Part shown: piece after piece, positions 10,401 to 18,981 of the stretch
How the letters are laid out: the number at the start of each line of letters is the position of its first letter
Numbering within the stretch: the first letter of the stretch is position 1
Assembly (NCBI GenBank): GCA_022448345.1
Contig: JAKVCB010000014.1
Coordinates: 1-47,669, forward strand
Source: Pirellulales bacterium
Lineage (GTDB): Bacteria; Planctomycetota; Planctomycetia; Pirellulales; Lacipirellulaceae
Direction: 5' to 3'
Length of the DNA stretch: 47,669 bases
The notes under the pieces: generated by a model
What the model was told of the DNA's origin: nothing
The model's input: the letters and a program-made list of their open reading frames with translations, nothing else
The model's database searches: none
Position numbers and translations under genes: made by a program

Positions 10401-13400
10401 GCGCCGCAAGAACGTATAGTCATTACAGATTGGTGCAGGAGCTGTTTTGGTTCGCTTGAGCTTGGCGTGCACCAGGGTGTCGATGTGATTGTTGGCAGGT
10501 GGTTGTTGCCACACGAACCCGGTTCGGTCTCCCATCACGGTCATCGTCGTAGCGGCATACGCACCTTCGTAGCGCACCAGAACTGGCGCTTCGCCGCGCC
10601 GCAGAACTTCGATCAGGCCATTGTGGTCAACAACAGGTTTGGCAATTTCAGTATCGCCACTCTCCACAAAAGCTTCCTGTGTGACATCACGCTTTTGACC
10701 ATTGGCAAACTGGGCAACGACGCGGAGTTGTTGCCGCGTACCAATCGTTTGCACGACCGGGTTGACCGGTTGAATCTCAATTTTCTGCACACGAGGTGAA
10801 TCGACGTCAAGAGAGGCCCCCGATTTAATCCAGGCCAGCAAGGTGCGATAATAGTCACTGCCGGTTGTGAGGACCTGGCCACCTTTGTGGGGAAGTTGGG
10901 CGGTCGGTTTCATGAGCATCAAGCTTTGTTCGGCTGCTGCAAGGTTTGTGCGGCGGGACGCCAAGTCGTCCGACAGCGCGCGCACATCGAACAAAGGATC
11001 ATAACCTCGCAGTGAAAGCTTGAACCCGTTTTTGCCGTCCTGCGCGCCATGACACGTGCCTGCATTGCAGCCGGCACGGGCCAGAATTGGAGAAACATCC
11101 TGCACGTAGTCGGGTAGTAACGGGGAATCGATTCCAGTCGCCGTGACCGGAATGGTTACGGACTGATTGTCCAGGCTTACTGTGAGTGTGGTGGAGACAT
11201 CTCCCGTGGCCGAAACCAGGCCCGTGCTGGAGATGGTTATTTCAGGAGATGCCGTTTCCAGCTTTGCAATGCGGGTCACGTCAACCTGATCGCCCGAGGC
11301 TAGTTTTGCGGAAACAATAGCCTGGACGTAGGCGGTACTACGGTTGAGTTCAATAAGGGAAGGTTGTATTACAAGTTCAACGAGTTCAGCCCCTTGGGGC
11401 AGTCGTTCTGCGGACAAGGGTTGGTCGTTTTCCTGCTGATCCACCGATGCGACCGTTGCGGTTTCGTCTGCGGATTTCGGTTGTGGCTCTGCTGCCGTAT
11501 CGTCCAGCAAATCAATCGCGGAAAATTCATGGGCGAGACTACCAGTTTGGCTGTCAATTAATCGAATTTGACCATCAGCGCCTGCCACCGCAACACGTTC
11601 TCCGCCCGGGCGAATCGAGACGGCATAAAAACCGCCGCTCTCGGAGGAGAGTTCTGCCACCGTCTTTACGCCATTGGCAAAATATTCTTCGAGCCGTTTG
11701 CGTTCTTCGTCACTTCGGCAGCGATCTGGTGGGTCGTCATTGCGGCATTGGTCAGGTTTGAACAGGATTATCTCAATTTCCGTTTTGGGGTCCGACTTGT
11801 TTTCCAGTTGCAGGTCTACCAGGACCAGATCTCCCCTTGGATTCGTTCGCCCGTTGATGACCAGTGCAATTTGTTCACCCGAGGCAAGTTCCTGGTCGGT
11901 GAGTTCAATTGTCTGTTCGTCACCCTGTTGATGGATTTTTCCCTCCGTGAGCAGATTCCATCCCGAGAGATCTTTAAAATACCGACCGTTTGCCACCTTA
12001 TACAGCAGCCAATCAACACCATCCCCTTGGGTGCCCAGATCCCCTTGGCTACCCAGGAGTTTTAAGTGGCCAGTGATGTGGTAAACACCACTTTTTGGAC
12101 ACCGCCAGACAAGCAATGGCGCGCTGCCGGGACCTGGCTCTGCGCCACGTGCTCCATCGCTGGGAACCATCACCAGTCCACCAGCTGGCACCTCAAACCC
12201 ATCGATGGCGACCACCTCATTGGAGATATTTTTGCCGATCCATGGTTGGCCTCCCTCGACCGTCCAGCGGGGAAAGTCACTATCGGCATCTTCGAGTATG
12301 GTGAGTGGCTTGGCATTCGCAGTCCAGCCGTGCAGAAAACGCCAGGAGTCTCCCTGGCTGGATGTCAGGGACCAGTTTTGTTTGACATTGTCAATGCGTG
12401 CTTCGTTTTCTTTCGCAATGGATACGTCGGGTTCCAACTTGTAAAGGTGAACATGCCCATGGCCATCGAGACTGCTGGCGGCAGCAACGAGATGGCCATC
12501 CTGACCGAAATCGACACTAAAAATCCGGCCTGGCAACGGCGGTAATTTCCAAAGCAGGTTTGCATCGTCGCCGATCACACGTTCCGTTTGGCGATGCATT
12601 CGATAAATCTTTGGCATTCCGTCGGCACCACCAAAGAGAATTTCGTCCCGCAGCGGATGGCGGACAACCGCGTTGATACCGCCTCGCAGTGCACCAGGCG
12701 TGATCGAGGTAATGTTGTCCACAAATCGTTGTGTGGGAACTTCGATTAATTTGGCGGTTGCGTCACGGCTGACTGAGGCCAGGTGGGAACCATCGACCGA
12801 AAAGGTGGTGTCGAGAGCCCAATCACTATGGGAACTCTGGTAGAGAATTTCTTCACCGGTCTCGCTGTTGATGGCGCGAACCGTGTTATCGGCACAGCCA
12901 AAGGCGAGCAGCTTGCTGTCAGGAGACCACGAGGCGCCGTAGACGGTATCGAAGCTAACCGGCAGCGAAAGGACCAGTTCCCGCGTTGCCACATCCCAGA
13001 TTTGTACCTCTCCCATTTGTGCGGGGAGTCCTCCGGTGACAGCCAGTTTCTGGCCGTCGGGAGAAAATCGTACGGACTCGATCCGTTCGGACATGCCAAT
13101 TAATCGACCGGCGAGTTGTGTGGTTTCCTGGACACCACTCTGGGGATCGGCATCAGTCACACGGGCCAGCAGGACCTCGTGAAAACCGGCTATCGCAAGT
13201 AGCGTGCCGTCGGGCGAGTAATCAAGCGATGTGATCACTGGCGGTCGTGTGTAGAGGGGCGGGTGGTCTATATCATAGCGGCGCGATGCACTGCCGGTCG
13301 TATCATCAACAGCACCTGCGGAAATCCACCGCCGGATGAGCTCTACCTCTTTTGGGCTGAGCGGTTCACCATCCTGGGGCATTGCGGCCACACCATCTTC

Positions 13401-13682
13401 GGCGGTGATTTGCTCGACAAGATAACTCGCGTCGGGTTCCCCCGGTACGATGGCAGCTTGTTCGCTTTCTCCGCCCTGATGCAGCATGTCGGCGCGGCTC
13501 ATTATGTAACCACCGCCGGCCTTGGCAGGTTGATGACAACCGTAACACCGAGCTTGAAAAATTGGCTTGATGTCGCGAGAGAAATGGATGTCGTCGCCCT
13601 GCGCCAAAGGGGAGACCGAACCTGAGCAAAGCAGGCCCCCTATCAAAACCATGGGGGCGAAAAGAGGGCGTGATATGACCAT
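7467..13682 (-). CDS. Giant PSCyt1-WD40-Ig-like-DUF1549-DUF1553 fusion protein
   Basis: A 2071-residue exported protein. In order: signal peptide (1-28); PSCyt1 cytochrome-like domain with CYGCH at 46-50; WD40-like blades about 150-400; a carbohydrate-binding-like beta region about 430-640; a further propeller-like block near 690; an acidic linker; a BIG2-type Ig-like domain about 770-855; a second cytochrome-like site, CX4CH, at 872-878; DUF1549 about 1060-1230 with CNKCHDHP at 1224; DUF1553 from about 1300. After the RILNRPVQQQERDSV block the DUF1553 domain is interrupted by a coiled coil (about 1530-1640) and a jelly-roll-like region before its usual ending INSPEFLYNH. Typical family members have 700-1100 residues. 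Electron transfer or surface polymer handling is conceivable; no reaction is known. The DUF1501 gene follows. Confidence 0.85.
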   Translation of the reverse strand: MVISRPLFAPMVLIGGLLCSGSVSPLAQGDDIHFSRDIKPIFQARCYGCHQPAKAGGGYIMSRADMLHQGGESEQAAIVPGEPDASYLVEQITAEDGVAAMPQDGEPLSPKEVELIRRWISAGAVDDTTGSASRRYDIDHPPLYTRPPVITSLDYSPDGTLLAIAGFHEVLLARVTDADPQSGVQETTQLAGRLIGMSERIESVRFSPDGQKLAVTGGLPAQMGEVQIWDVATRELVLSLPVSFDTVYGASWSPDSKLLAFGCADNTVRAINSETGEEILYQSSHSDWALDTTFSVDGSHLASVSRDATAKLIEVPTQRFVDNITSITPGALRGGINAVVRHPLRDEILFGGADGMPKIYRMHRQTERVIGDDANLLWKLPPLPGRIFSVDFGQDGHLVAAASSLDGHGHVHLYKLEPDVSIAKENEARIDNVKQNWSLTSSQGDSWRFLHGWTANAKPLTILEDADSDFPRWTVEGGQPWIGKNISNEVVAIDGFEVPAGGLVMVPSDGARGAEPGPGSAPLLVWRCPKSGVYHITGHLKLLGSQGDLGTQGDGVDWLLYKVANGRYFKDLSGWNLLTEGKIHQQGDEQTIELTDQELASGEQIALVINGRTNPRGDLVLVDLQLENKSDPKTEIEIILFKPDQCRNDDPPDRCRSDEERKRLEEYFANGVKTVAELSSESGGFYAVSIRPGGERVAVAGADGQIRLIDSQTGSLAHEFSAIDLLDDTAAEPQPKSADETATVASVDQQENDQPLSAERLPQGAELVELVIQPSLIELNRSTAYVQAIVSAKLASGDQVDVTRIAKLETASPEITISSTGLVSATGDVSTTLTVSLDNQSVTIPVTATGIDSPLLPDYVQDVSPILARAGCNAGTCHGAQDGKNGFKLSLRGYDPLFDVRALSDDLASRRTNLAAAEQSLMLMKPTAQLPHKGGQVLTTGSDYYRTLLAWIKSGASLDVDSPRVQKIEIQPVNPVVQTIGTRQQLRVVAQFANGQKRDVTQEAFVESGDTEIAKPVVDHNGLIEVLRRGEAPVLVRYEGAYAATTMTVMGDRTGFVWQQPPANNHIDTLVHAKLKRTKTAPAPICNDYTFLRRIYLDLTGLPPTIEQIETFISDSHDSHWKRDELIDQLVGGPEYLEHWTNKWADLLQVNSKFLGREGAESFRNWIRTAVQENRPYDQFARELITANGSTKDNPAGSYYKILREPEATMENTTHLFLATRFNCNKCHDHPFERWTQDQYYQLSAFFARVGLKKDPASEDKEIKGTAVESAKPLYEVVFTKPEGEIKHLRTGEIASPEFPFECEHKSADNATRRELLAAWITSPENHYFARSYANRIWAYLTGRGLIEPIDDIRAGNPPSNPELLDWLTEQFIASGFDTQNLVRLICHSRTYQLSLSQNRFNEDDVINYSHARPRRLPAEVLYDAIYHTTGAPSSFPGLPAGTRAASLPDVGIQLPDGFLNNLGRPPRQSACECERTNELQMGPVMAMINGATVGDAVNHTEGAIAKMVAQQPDNEQLIEELFLRILNRPVQQQERDSVQEVFRQINRDHETLLDQLQIKEQEWQVQLGKYTEQRSKEIAVLQDKLAKHTLEIAPERKRLEAERQQRIIDTKAALESIITTLAERQNEWEKAITVWSPLNPIEVTATYKTEFKVNPDRSVVVEGPEGPPATYHFIAPTHLNNITGIRLEPLADERFPGSGPGRAANGNFVLSELQLETASQLSTPQPLIDAWDFPESTDGWIAENETVVTVDQGRLLVEHEKENHQLSIKTAAPPGPLALELTAKLASETKVQVWWQTVDEANFVAGRWIDRKVTPGDQPWRTYRIYFEPKSPLLRLRLGLIGGGQKIEIDAIRLVQSAAPEFTLHKFQKAESDVHQKDYPIEEAIDGVTDDRTNGWGIAPHTGEDHVAIFETTKDYAAEGKGLLRLQLIQNYYKGQFKLGRFRVGVTRSPRPISFGVPEHILNLVQLTPNERSSEQQEVLRTYYLNQQQEYLDHQTKVTDAETPVLPNAETVRLKKRIADLEKSPPVDPTLAELRRAAKLSTEQLSRQRLTGAQDIAWALINSPEFLYNH

Positions 13683-14101
13683 ATGCGTAGAGTTCGTTAA
13701 AAGAACACAAAGCTGCTGAATTAGAGGTCCGTGCCGCCATTCTCACGCGAAATACGGTAAGTCACAAGTCTTCTTCATTATAGCATTATAGTGTGGTACC
13801 TGTTCGATTGGGGAGCCGAGAGTTTTTCCCTGGCCGGTTTAAGTTTTTTGCAGAAATGTACAGGGACAAAGGAGTCAATTTTTGGCCGGAAAAAACGGGA
13901 TTCGATGGGTGGTGGTGTCTCTCCCCTTTGGGAGAAGACAACGCGATTGTTCTAAGTTGTGGACGGCTTTTGGAGAATGGCCATTTTCGCCCATTTCAGA
14001 TGCTCGGGCGTTTAAAGGGTTCCAATACTGGTCGAAAAACGTGCAACAGGTTAGAACTCCAGGTAGAAGCTCATTGAAATCCTCGTAGGGCCTGTATTTT
14101 C
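13683..14101. other. Divergent promoter region
   Basis: This 419-bp gap lies between the start codons of the giant fusion gene (minus) and the beta-propeller gene (plus). It should contain both promoters. The only clear element is the doubled TATAAT on the minus strand (13777-13790). A 94-codon plus-strand frame at 13793-14077, starting with GTG, looks like no known protein. Confidence 0.5.
13777..13790 (-). promoter_or_regulatory. Doubled -10 box upstream of the giant fusion gene
   Basis: Reading the minus strand, an 8-bp unit (CTATAATG) occurs twice in tandem, giving two perfect TATAAT hexamers at 13790-13785 and 13782-13777. They lie about 95-108 bp upstream of the start codon at 13682. 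No good -35 hexamer is visible 16-18 bp further upstream. The -10 role is inferred from sequence only. Confidence 0.4.
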
Positions 14102-15367
14102 ATGAAATGTTACATCTGCCGGACTGTGATGACCTTAGGATTGCTCGTTTCTGTTCTGGGGAGCAGTTTGATTTGGGCTGCCGACTGGCCCCAGTGGCGT
14201 GGAGTTGGTCAGAATAACCATGCCGCTTTGGGGGCAACCGCACCGCTCGAGTGGAAAGGCAAGGAAGGATTCGCGTGGGTAACCCCGGTTCCTGGAAGAG
14301 GCCACTCCTCTCCGACCGTGGTTGGCAATCGGATTTATCTTACGACCGCTGACACCTCGGACGAGACCCAGTCACTCTTGATTTATGATTGCAACACGGG
14401 TGAGGAACTTGGGAGAACGATTGTTCTCCGCGGTGGACTTCCGGAAAAAATCCACTTGAAAAACACGCACGCGACTCCGACTGCCTCTTGTGATGGTGAG
14501 CGTGTTTATGTGGTTTTCCATAATGACGGCGCAATTTGGGCAACGGCGCTCGACCTCGATGGCCAGAAGCTTTGGCAACAGCGGGTGACAGCGTTTCAGC
14601 CCAAAAAGTATGAATTTGGATATGCTCCTTCACCGGTACTCTGTGGCAATCTGTTGATCGTAGCTGCCGAATACGATGGCCCTGAAAGCGGCATTTATGC
14701 AATCGACACGGCAACCGGAGAGCGTCGTTGGAAGGCGACACGTCCCCAGGGGCTTTCTTTTTCGACCCCGATTCCATTGGGAGATCGTCAGAAGCCGCAA
14801 CTGTTGGTCAGTGGCAACAAAAAGATTGCCGCCTATGATTTCCAGGATGGTGTCGAGGTGTGGTCGATTGAAGGGAGCACGCAGGCCACCTGTGGCACCA
14901 TGGTGTGGGATCGGAAGCTTCGGCTCGCTTTTGCCAGTGGTGGTTATCCGGACAAATTTACGGTGGCTATCCAGATGGACGGCGACCACCAGGTGGTATG
15001 GGAGAACCAGGTATGCTGTTACGAGCAATCCCTTTTACTTGACGAGGGCTATCTCTATGCGGTGGCTGATAGTGGGGTGGCTTATTGCTGGCGGGCAAGC
15101 GATGGAGAGGAGATGTGGAAGCATCGTTTGGGTGGGAAATACAGTTCGTCGCCGCTGCTGGTCGACGGCCGTATTTATGTGAGTAACGAAGCAGGCACAA
15201 CGTTTGTGATTGAGGCCACGCCTGATAGGTTCAATCTGCTGGCCGAAAACCAACTAGGTACCGAAGTGTTTGCAACCCCAACCCCGGCCGACGGGCGGCT
15301 CTACTATCGCTTTGCCGAAGGGACGGATGAAAATCGGCAAGAGTTTTTGGTAGCCATCGGGCCGTAG
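14102..15367 (+). CDS. Secreted PQQ-like beta-propeller repeat protein
   Basis: A 421-residue exported protein with a signal peptide ending near WAADWPQWRG. The DWPQWRG motif right after the cleavage site is typical of planctomycete PQQ-binding-like beta-propellers related to BamB and quinoprotein dehydrogenases. Repeated blades are visible, for example YLTTADTSDETQSLLIYDCNTG, YVVFHNDGAIWATALDLDGQ, IYAIDTATGERRW and YLYAVADSGVAYCWRASDGE, each with the W- or DG-rich turn of the repeat. I see no calcium or active-site signature of a true PQQ dehydrogenase, so PQQ binding should not be assumed despite the pqq genes 28 kb away. It appears monocistronic, in a divergent pair with the giant fusion gene. 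Confidence 0.83.
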   Translation: MKCYICRTVMTLGLLVSVLGSSLIWAADWPQWRGVGQNNHAALGATAPLEWKGKEGFAWVTPVPGRGHSSPTVVGNRIYLTTADTSDETQSLLIYDCNTGEELGRTIVLRGGLPEKIHLKNTHATPTASCDGERVYVVFHNDGAIWATALDLDGQKLWQQRVTAFQPKKYEFGYAPSPVLCGNLLIVAAEYDGPESGIYAIDTATGERRWKATRPQGLSFSTPIPLGDRQKPQLLVSGNKKIAAYDFQDGVEVWSIEGSTQATCGTMVWDRKLRLAFASGGYPDKFTVAIQMDGDHQVVWENQVCCYEQSLLLDEGYLYAVADSGVAYCWRASDGEEMWKHRLGGKYSSSPLLVDGRIYVSNEAGTTFVIEATPDRFNLLAENQLGTEVFATPTPADGRLYYRFAEGTDENRQEFLVAIGP

Positions 15368-15502
15368 AGCGATTCGAACGCATTGCGTGTTGATTCTAGC
15401 CGACGTTGACTCCCCAACTTTTGGTTTTTGTCGCAACTGGTTCGCCAACCGGGCAGCATGGGGCTATAGGATTTGCCCAAAGTCGCAGGAGACTGGTTGG
15501 AA

Positions 15503-15544
15503 AAGGTGAACAAAGGAAGGTGAACCAAGGAAGGTGAACAAAGA
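15503..15544. repeat. 14-bp tandem repeat, three copies
   Basis: Three contiguous 14-bp units, consensus AAGGTGAACAAAGG (15503-15516, 15517-15530, 15531-15544). The second and third copies each differ from the first at one position. The array sits about 130 bp upstream of the proposed promoter. Its role is unknown. Confidence 0.9.
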
Positions 15545-15671
15545 GTGGTCGCCCACAACCAAAAATCGACCCTCTCCGGTGAGGTATCAGATGAAGGAGA
15601 ATCGCTTAGGAACAGACAGTTTTTCGAAAAAAGGGTCCCAGCGCAATAAGTATCCAGCTTGTATTCGATTC

Positions 15672-15680
15672 TGGTATAAT
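15672..15680 (+). promoter_or_regulatory. Extended -10 promoter for the DUF1549/DUF1553-DUF1501-ThuA genes
   Basis: TGG followed directly by TATAAT (TATAAT at 15675-15680) matches an extended -10 element. It predicts a transcript start near 15687 and a leader of about 85 nt before the ATG at 15773. No clear -35 hexamer is present, which is tolerated by extended -10 promoters. Confidence 0.45.
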
Positions 15681-15772
15681 GCCTGTTTTGAAGGAATATA
15701 ATTTGCTATCCAATTGGCCTTGAAGGTCTACGATTCGCCCTCAGGTTACGCTCTCTTTTTTTAACTCCGGCA

Positions 15773-18700
15773 ATGTCGTTCCTACAGACTGAAATAAAAA
15801 GAGCTGTCGTGTCGTTCAGTTTGCTGCAGTGCAGTTTGGCGTTTGCGGCCAATGGCACGTTGCCGGTTGAAGTTGACTACAACTTTCACATCAAGCCCAT
15901 TCTCTCGGACCGGTGTTACAAGTGCCACGGTCCAGATGCCAATGCACGTCAGGCCGATCTAAGACTCGATCGTCACAATGCCGGCCTGGAAGAGACCGCC
16001 ACCGAAGTGGCCATCATTGCTCCGGGCAACCCTGACCAGAGCAAGCTTTACCGGCGGATTTCCTCCGCCGACGAGGCGTTGCAAATGCCACCGGTCGATT
16101 CAAAGCTACCCCCACTGTCGGATTACGAGATCGCGCTGGTTCGGCGGTGGATTGAGCAAGGTGCCACCTGGAAAGAACATTGGTCATTCAACCCGCTTGT
16201 AGAAACTTCGCTTCCAGACGTGGGAGAATCCACCTGGGTGACGACTCCCGTCGACCATTTCGTATTGGCCAAACTTCAGTCTGAATCGATAGAACCGACT
16301 CGGCCGGCTACCAGGGAGACTTTGTTGCGACGGGTCACCTTTGATTTAACAGGGCTTCCCCCAACGTTGGACCAGATCAAGCAGTATTTGGGCGATTCGC
16401 CAGGTGGTGCCTACGAGCGGGCTGTTGAACGGCTGCTAGAGAGCCCATCGTTTGGGGAAAGAATGGCGACCCATTGGCTTGATTTGGCCCGTTACTCAGA
16501 CACCTTCGGTTACCAGGTCGATCGCGATCGACGTGTGTGGCCATGGCGTGATTGGGTTGTGGGGGCTTTCAATCAAGATTTGCCCTACGACCAGTTCCTT
16601 ACCTGGCAGGTAGCGGGCGATCTACTTGCAGACAGTTCGGACGATCAGATTCTGGCCACGACATTTAACCGTTTGCACCCTCAAAAGACGGAGGGTGGCA
16701 GCGTACCCGAAGAGTTTCGCGTGGAGTATGTGGCCGACCGGCTCCACACCTTGGCAACCGGTTTACTCGGGTTAACGCTCGAATGTTCCCGTTGCCATGA
16801 CCACAAGTACGATCCTATTACACAGCGGGAATATTACCGCCTTTTTGCTTTCTTCAACAATATTGATGAGGCGGGGCTCTATTCGTATCGTACCACTTCA
16901 ACACCGACACCGACGCTTGTGCTGGCTGACGAAGCAACCAAGGCAAAAATCGCTGATTTAGATCAGCGCATCCAAGTATCTTCGGCACAGTTGGACTCTA
17001 TTAGAAGCCAAGCACCAACCACGTTCGATGCTTGGCTGGTGGAGCGGCCGACCGAAATGTTGATTCCTGGCCGGGTTGGGTGCTTTCCGTTTGACGAAAT
17101 AGAAGAAGGGAAGCTCAAAAATCTGGATGCCCCGGAGACTCCGGCGACAACCCCGGTAGCCAACCAGCTTGTTGCAGGAAAGCGGGGACATGCCGTCCGC
17201 TTGACGGGCGATGACGGTGTGGTGACCGAAGTTGGCAATTTTACACGTCAAGATCCTTTCACGGTGGCACTCTGGATCCAAACACCGGACTGGAAGGAAA
17301 GGGCTGTTGTGTGGCGCCGTGGCAAGTCCTGGACCGATGGGGGGAGTCGCGGTTACCAGTTGTTGTTGGAAGAAGGATGTTTAAGTGCCTCGCTGATTCA
17401 TTTTTGGCCAGGCAACGCAATCCGGGTCAAGACGCGCACGCCACTTCCGGTCGAAGAGTGGAAGCATGTTGCCATCACTTACGATGGGTCGAGTTCAGCA
17501 GGGGGGCTTGCCATTTTTGTGGATGGTGTTCGACAGCCAGTGAAAGTCGTTCGCGACAATCTCACCAGGGCCATCCAGGGAGGGGGAGACGATCACCTGG
17601 TGCTGGGATATCGCAGCCGTGACCGAGGTTTTGCAGGCGGGTTGGTCGACGAACTGCAGGTGTTTACCCGTCAACTCACTCCGTTGGAGATTGCCCAACT
17701 GTTCGATGGCCAAAGTCTTCACCTTCTGCTTGGGCGTTCGGACGAGCAGCTTTCCGTACCCGAGCGCCAGTCGCTGTTTCAGTACTATCTCTCGACGGTT
17801 GATCCCGAGTATCGTCAGGCGTTGGATACATTGAAAACCAACCGTCAACAAAAGAATGAGGTTGAAAATTCGACCGAAGAAATCATGGTGATGCGGGAAC
17901 TGGACAAGCGGCGCCCAACCTACATCTTGAATCGCGGAATGTACGATGCGCCCACCGATCGGGTTGATCCCGGCACTCCCTCGGTGCTCAATCCATTTCC
18001 AACGGGCCAGCCGCGCAACCGCTTGGGGCTTGCCCGCTGGCTTACCGATCCCCAAAACCCCTTGACCGCTCGCGTGGCCGTGAACCAGTTCTGGCAATTG
18101 TTCTTCGGTGCGGGACTTGTCCGGACAACCGAAGACTTTGGTAGCCAGGGTGAACTACCCAGCCATCCAAAGTTGTTGGATTGGTTGGCCAAGGATTTTA
18201 TCAATAGTGGCTGGGATGTAAAACATTTGCTGAAGCAAATTGTGCTGTCGTCGACCTATCGGCAGAGTTCCCGTATTGCAAGTACGCAAATAGCGGCCGA
18301 TCCGGAGAATCGCATGCTGGCCCGTGGCCCCAGTTATCGACTGCCGGCTGAAATGATTCGAGACAATTATTTGGCGGCAAGTGGACTATTGGTAGATCGT
18401 ATTGGCGGTCCGCCGGTGCGCCCTTATGAAGTGGCAGTTTCATTCAAGCCGGTGGACCCGGAGCAGGGCGATGCCTTGTATCGGCGCAGTATGTATACGT
18501 ACTGGAAACGTACTGGTCCCGCCCCGGTGATGATGACGCTTGACGCATCCAAGCGGGATGTATGTGTTGTTAAACGAGAAAAAACATCGACCCCACTGCA
18601 GGCTCTGGTCTTGCTCAATGATCCTCAACTGGTTGAAGCAGCCAGGATTCTTGGACAGAAGATGGTTGGGCAAGCTGGGGACGATGCGAGCGGATTGGTC

Positions 18701-18937
18701 GACGAGATGTTCCTGCTGTTGACCAGCCGACATCCCGAACCGCGGGAACGCGAGATTCTGTTGCAGACCTACCAGGAACAACTTGCTTATTTTCAGGAGT
18801 TCCCCGAACGGGCTACCTCGTTTTTAACCATTGGCGAGGCCCCTTTTCGTGAAGATTTAGACACTGCGCAACTGGCAGCGGCGGGGGTACTCGCAGAGAT
18901 GTTGTTAAATTACGACGCGTGTATCATGAAACGCTAG
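15773..18937 (+). CDS. PSCyt1-DUF1549-LamG-DUF1553 protein
   Basis: A 1054-residue exported protein. A signal-like N-terminus (about 1-26) precedes a PSCyt1 domain with CYKCH at 48-52 and the family block DANARQADLRLD. DUF1549 spans about 150-370 with LTGLPPTLDQ and CSRCHDHKYDP near 337. A concanavalin/LamG-like beta-sandwich follows at about 430-645 (the FTVALWIQTPDW, EEWKHVAITYDG and GGLVDELQVFTRQLTPLEIAQLF blocks). DUF1553 occupies about 735-1040 with NPLTARVAVNQFWQLFFG and STYRQSS. The LamG insert suggests binding of a polysaccharide or glycoprotein. It is the first gene of a plus-strand set with a DUF1501 gene 44 bp downstream and a ThuA-like gene beyond. Catalytic activity is unknown for the family. 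Confidence 0.9.
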   Translation: MSFLQTEIKRAVVSFSLLQCSLAFAANGTLPVEVDYNFHIKPILSDRCYKCHGPDANARQADLRLDRHNAGLEETATEVAIIAPGNPDQSKLYRRISSADEALQMPPVDSKLPPLSDYEIALVRRWIEQGATWKEHWSFNPLVETSLPDVGESTWVTTPVDHFVLAKLQSESIEPTRPATRETLLRRVTFDLTGLPPTLDQIKQYLGDSPGGAYERAVERLLESPSFGERMATHWLDLARYSDTFGYQVDRDRRVWPWRDWVVGAFNQDLPYDQFLTWQVAGDLLADSSDDQILATTFNRLHPQKTEGGSVPEEFRVEYVADRLHTLATGLLGLTLECSRCHDHKYDPITQREYYRLFAFFNNIDEAGLYSYRTTSTPTPTLVLADEATKAKIADLDQRIQVSSAQLDSIRSQAPTTFDAWLVERPTEMLIPGRVGCFPFDEIEEGKLKNLDAPETPATTPVANQLVAGKRGHAVRLTGDDGVVTEVGNFTRQDPFTVALWIQTPDWKERAVVWRRGKSWTDGGSRGYQLLLEEGCLSASLIHFWPGNAIRVKTRTPLPVEEWKHVAITYDGSSSAGGLAIFVDGVRQPVKVVRDNLTRAIQGGGDDHLVLGYRSRDRGFAGGLVDELQVFTRQLTPLEIAQLFDGQSLHLLLGRSDEQLSVPERQSLFQYYLSTVDPEYRQALDTLKTNRQQKNEVENSTEEIMVMRELDKRRPTYILNRGMYDAPTDRVDPGTPSVLNPFPTGQPRNRLGLARWLTDPQNPLTARVAVNQFWQLFFGAGLVRTTEDFGSQGELPSHPKLLDWLAKDFINSGWDVKHLLKQIVLSSTYRQSSRIASTQIAADPENRMLARGPSYRLPAEMIRDNYLAASGLLVDRIGGPPVRPYEVAVSFKPVDPEQGDALYRRSMYTYWKRTGPAPVMMTLDASKRDVCVVKREKTSTPLQALVLLNDPQLVEAARILGQKMVGQAGDDASGLVDEMFLLLTSRHPEPREREILLQTYQEQLAYFQEFPERATSFLTIGEAPFREDLDTAQLAAAGVLAEMLLNYDACIMKR

Positions 18938-18981
18938 GTGGTCGCTGGTTGTGACCCCACAAATTGGAGCAATTTCAACAG

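Larger units (their letters stand above)
15368..15772. other. Intergenic region with tandem repeat and extended -10 promoter
   Basis: A 405-bp gap between two plus-strand genes. It carries the three-copy 14-bp tandem repeat (15503-15544) and a likely extended -10 promoter (15672-15680) for the downstream DUF1549/DUF1553 gene. I see no coding sequence and no clear terminator for the beta-propeller gene. Confidence 0.5.

Noticed and set aside
13793-14077. 94-codon plus-strand ORF in the divergent gap
   Set aside because: GTG start, no ribosome-binding site, no resemblance to a known family, and it occupies the expected promoter region.
14102-15367. True PQQ-dependent dehydrogenase
   Set aside because: Only the propeller repeat pattern is present; no quinoprotein active-site signature could be seen, and such propellers are common non-enzymatic secreted proteins in planctomycetes.
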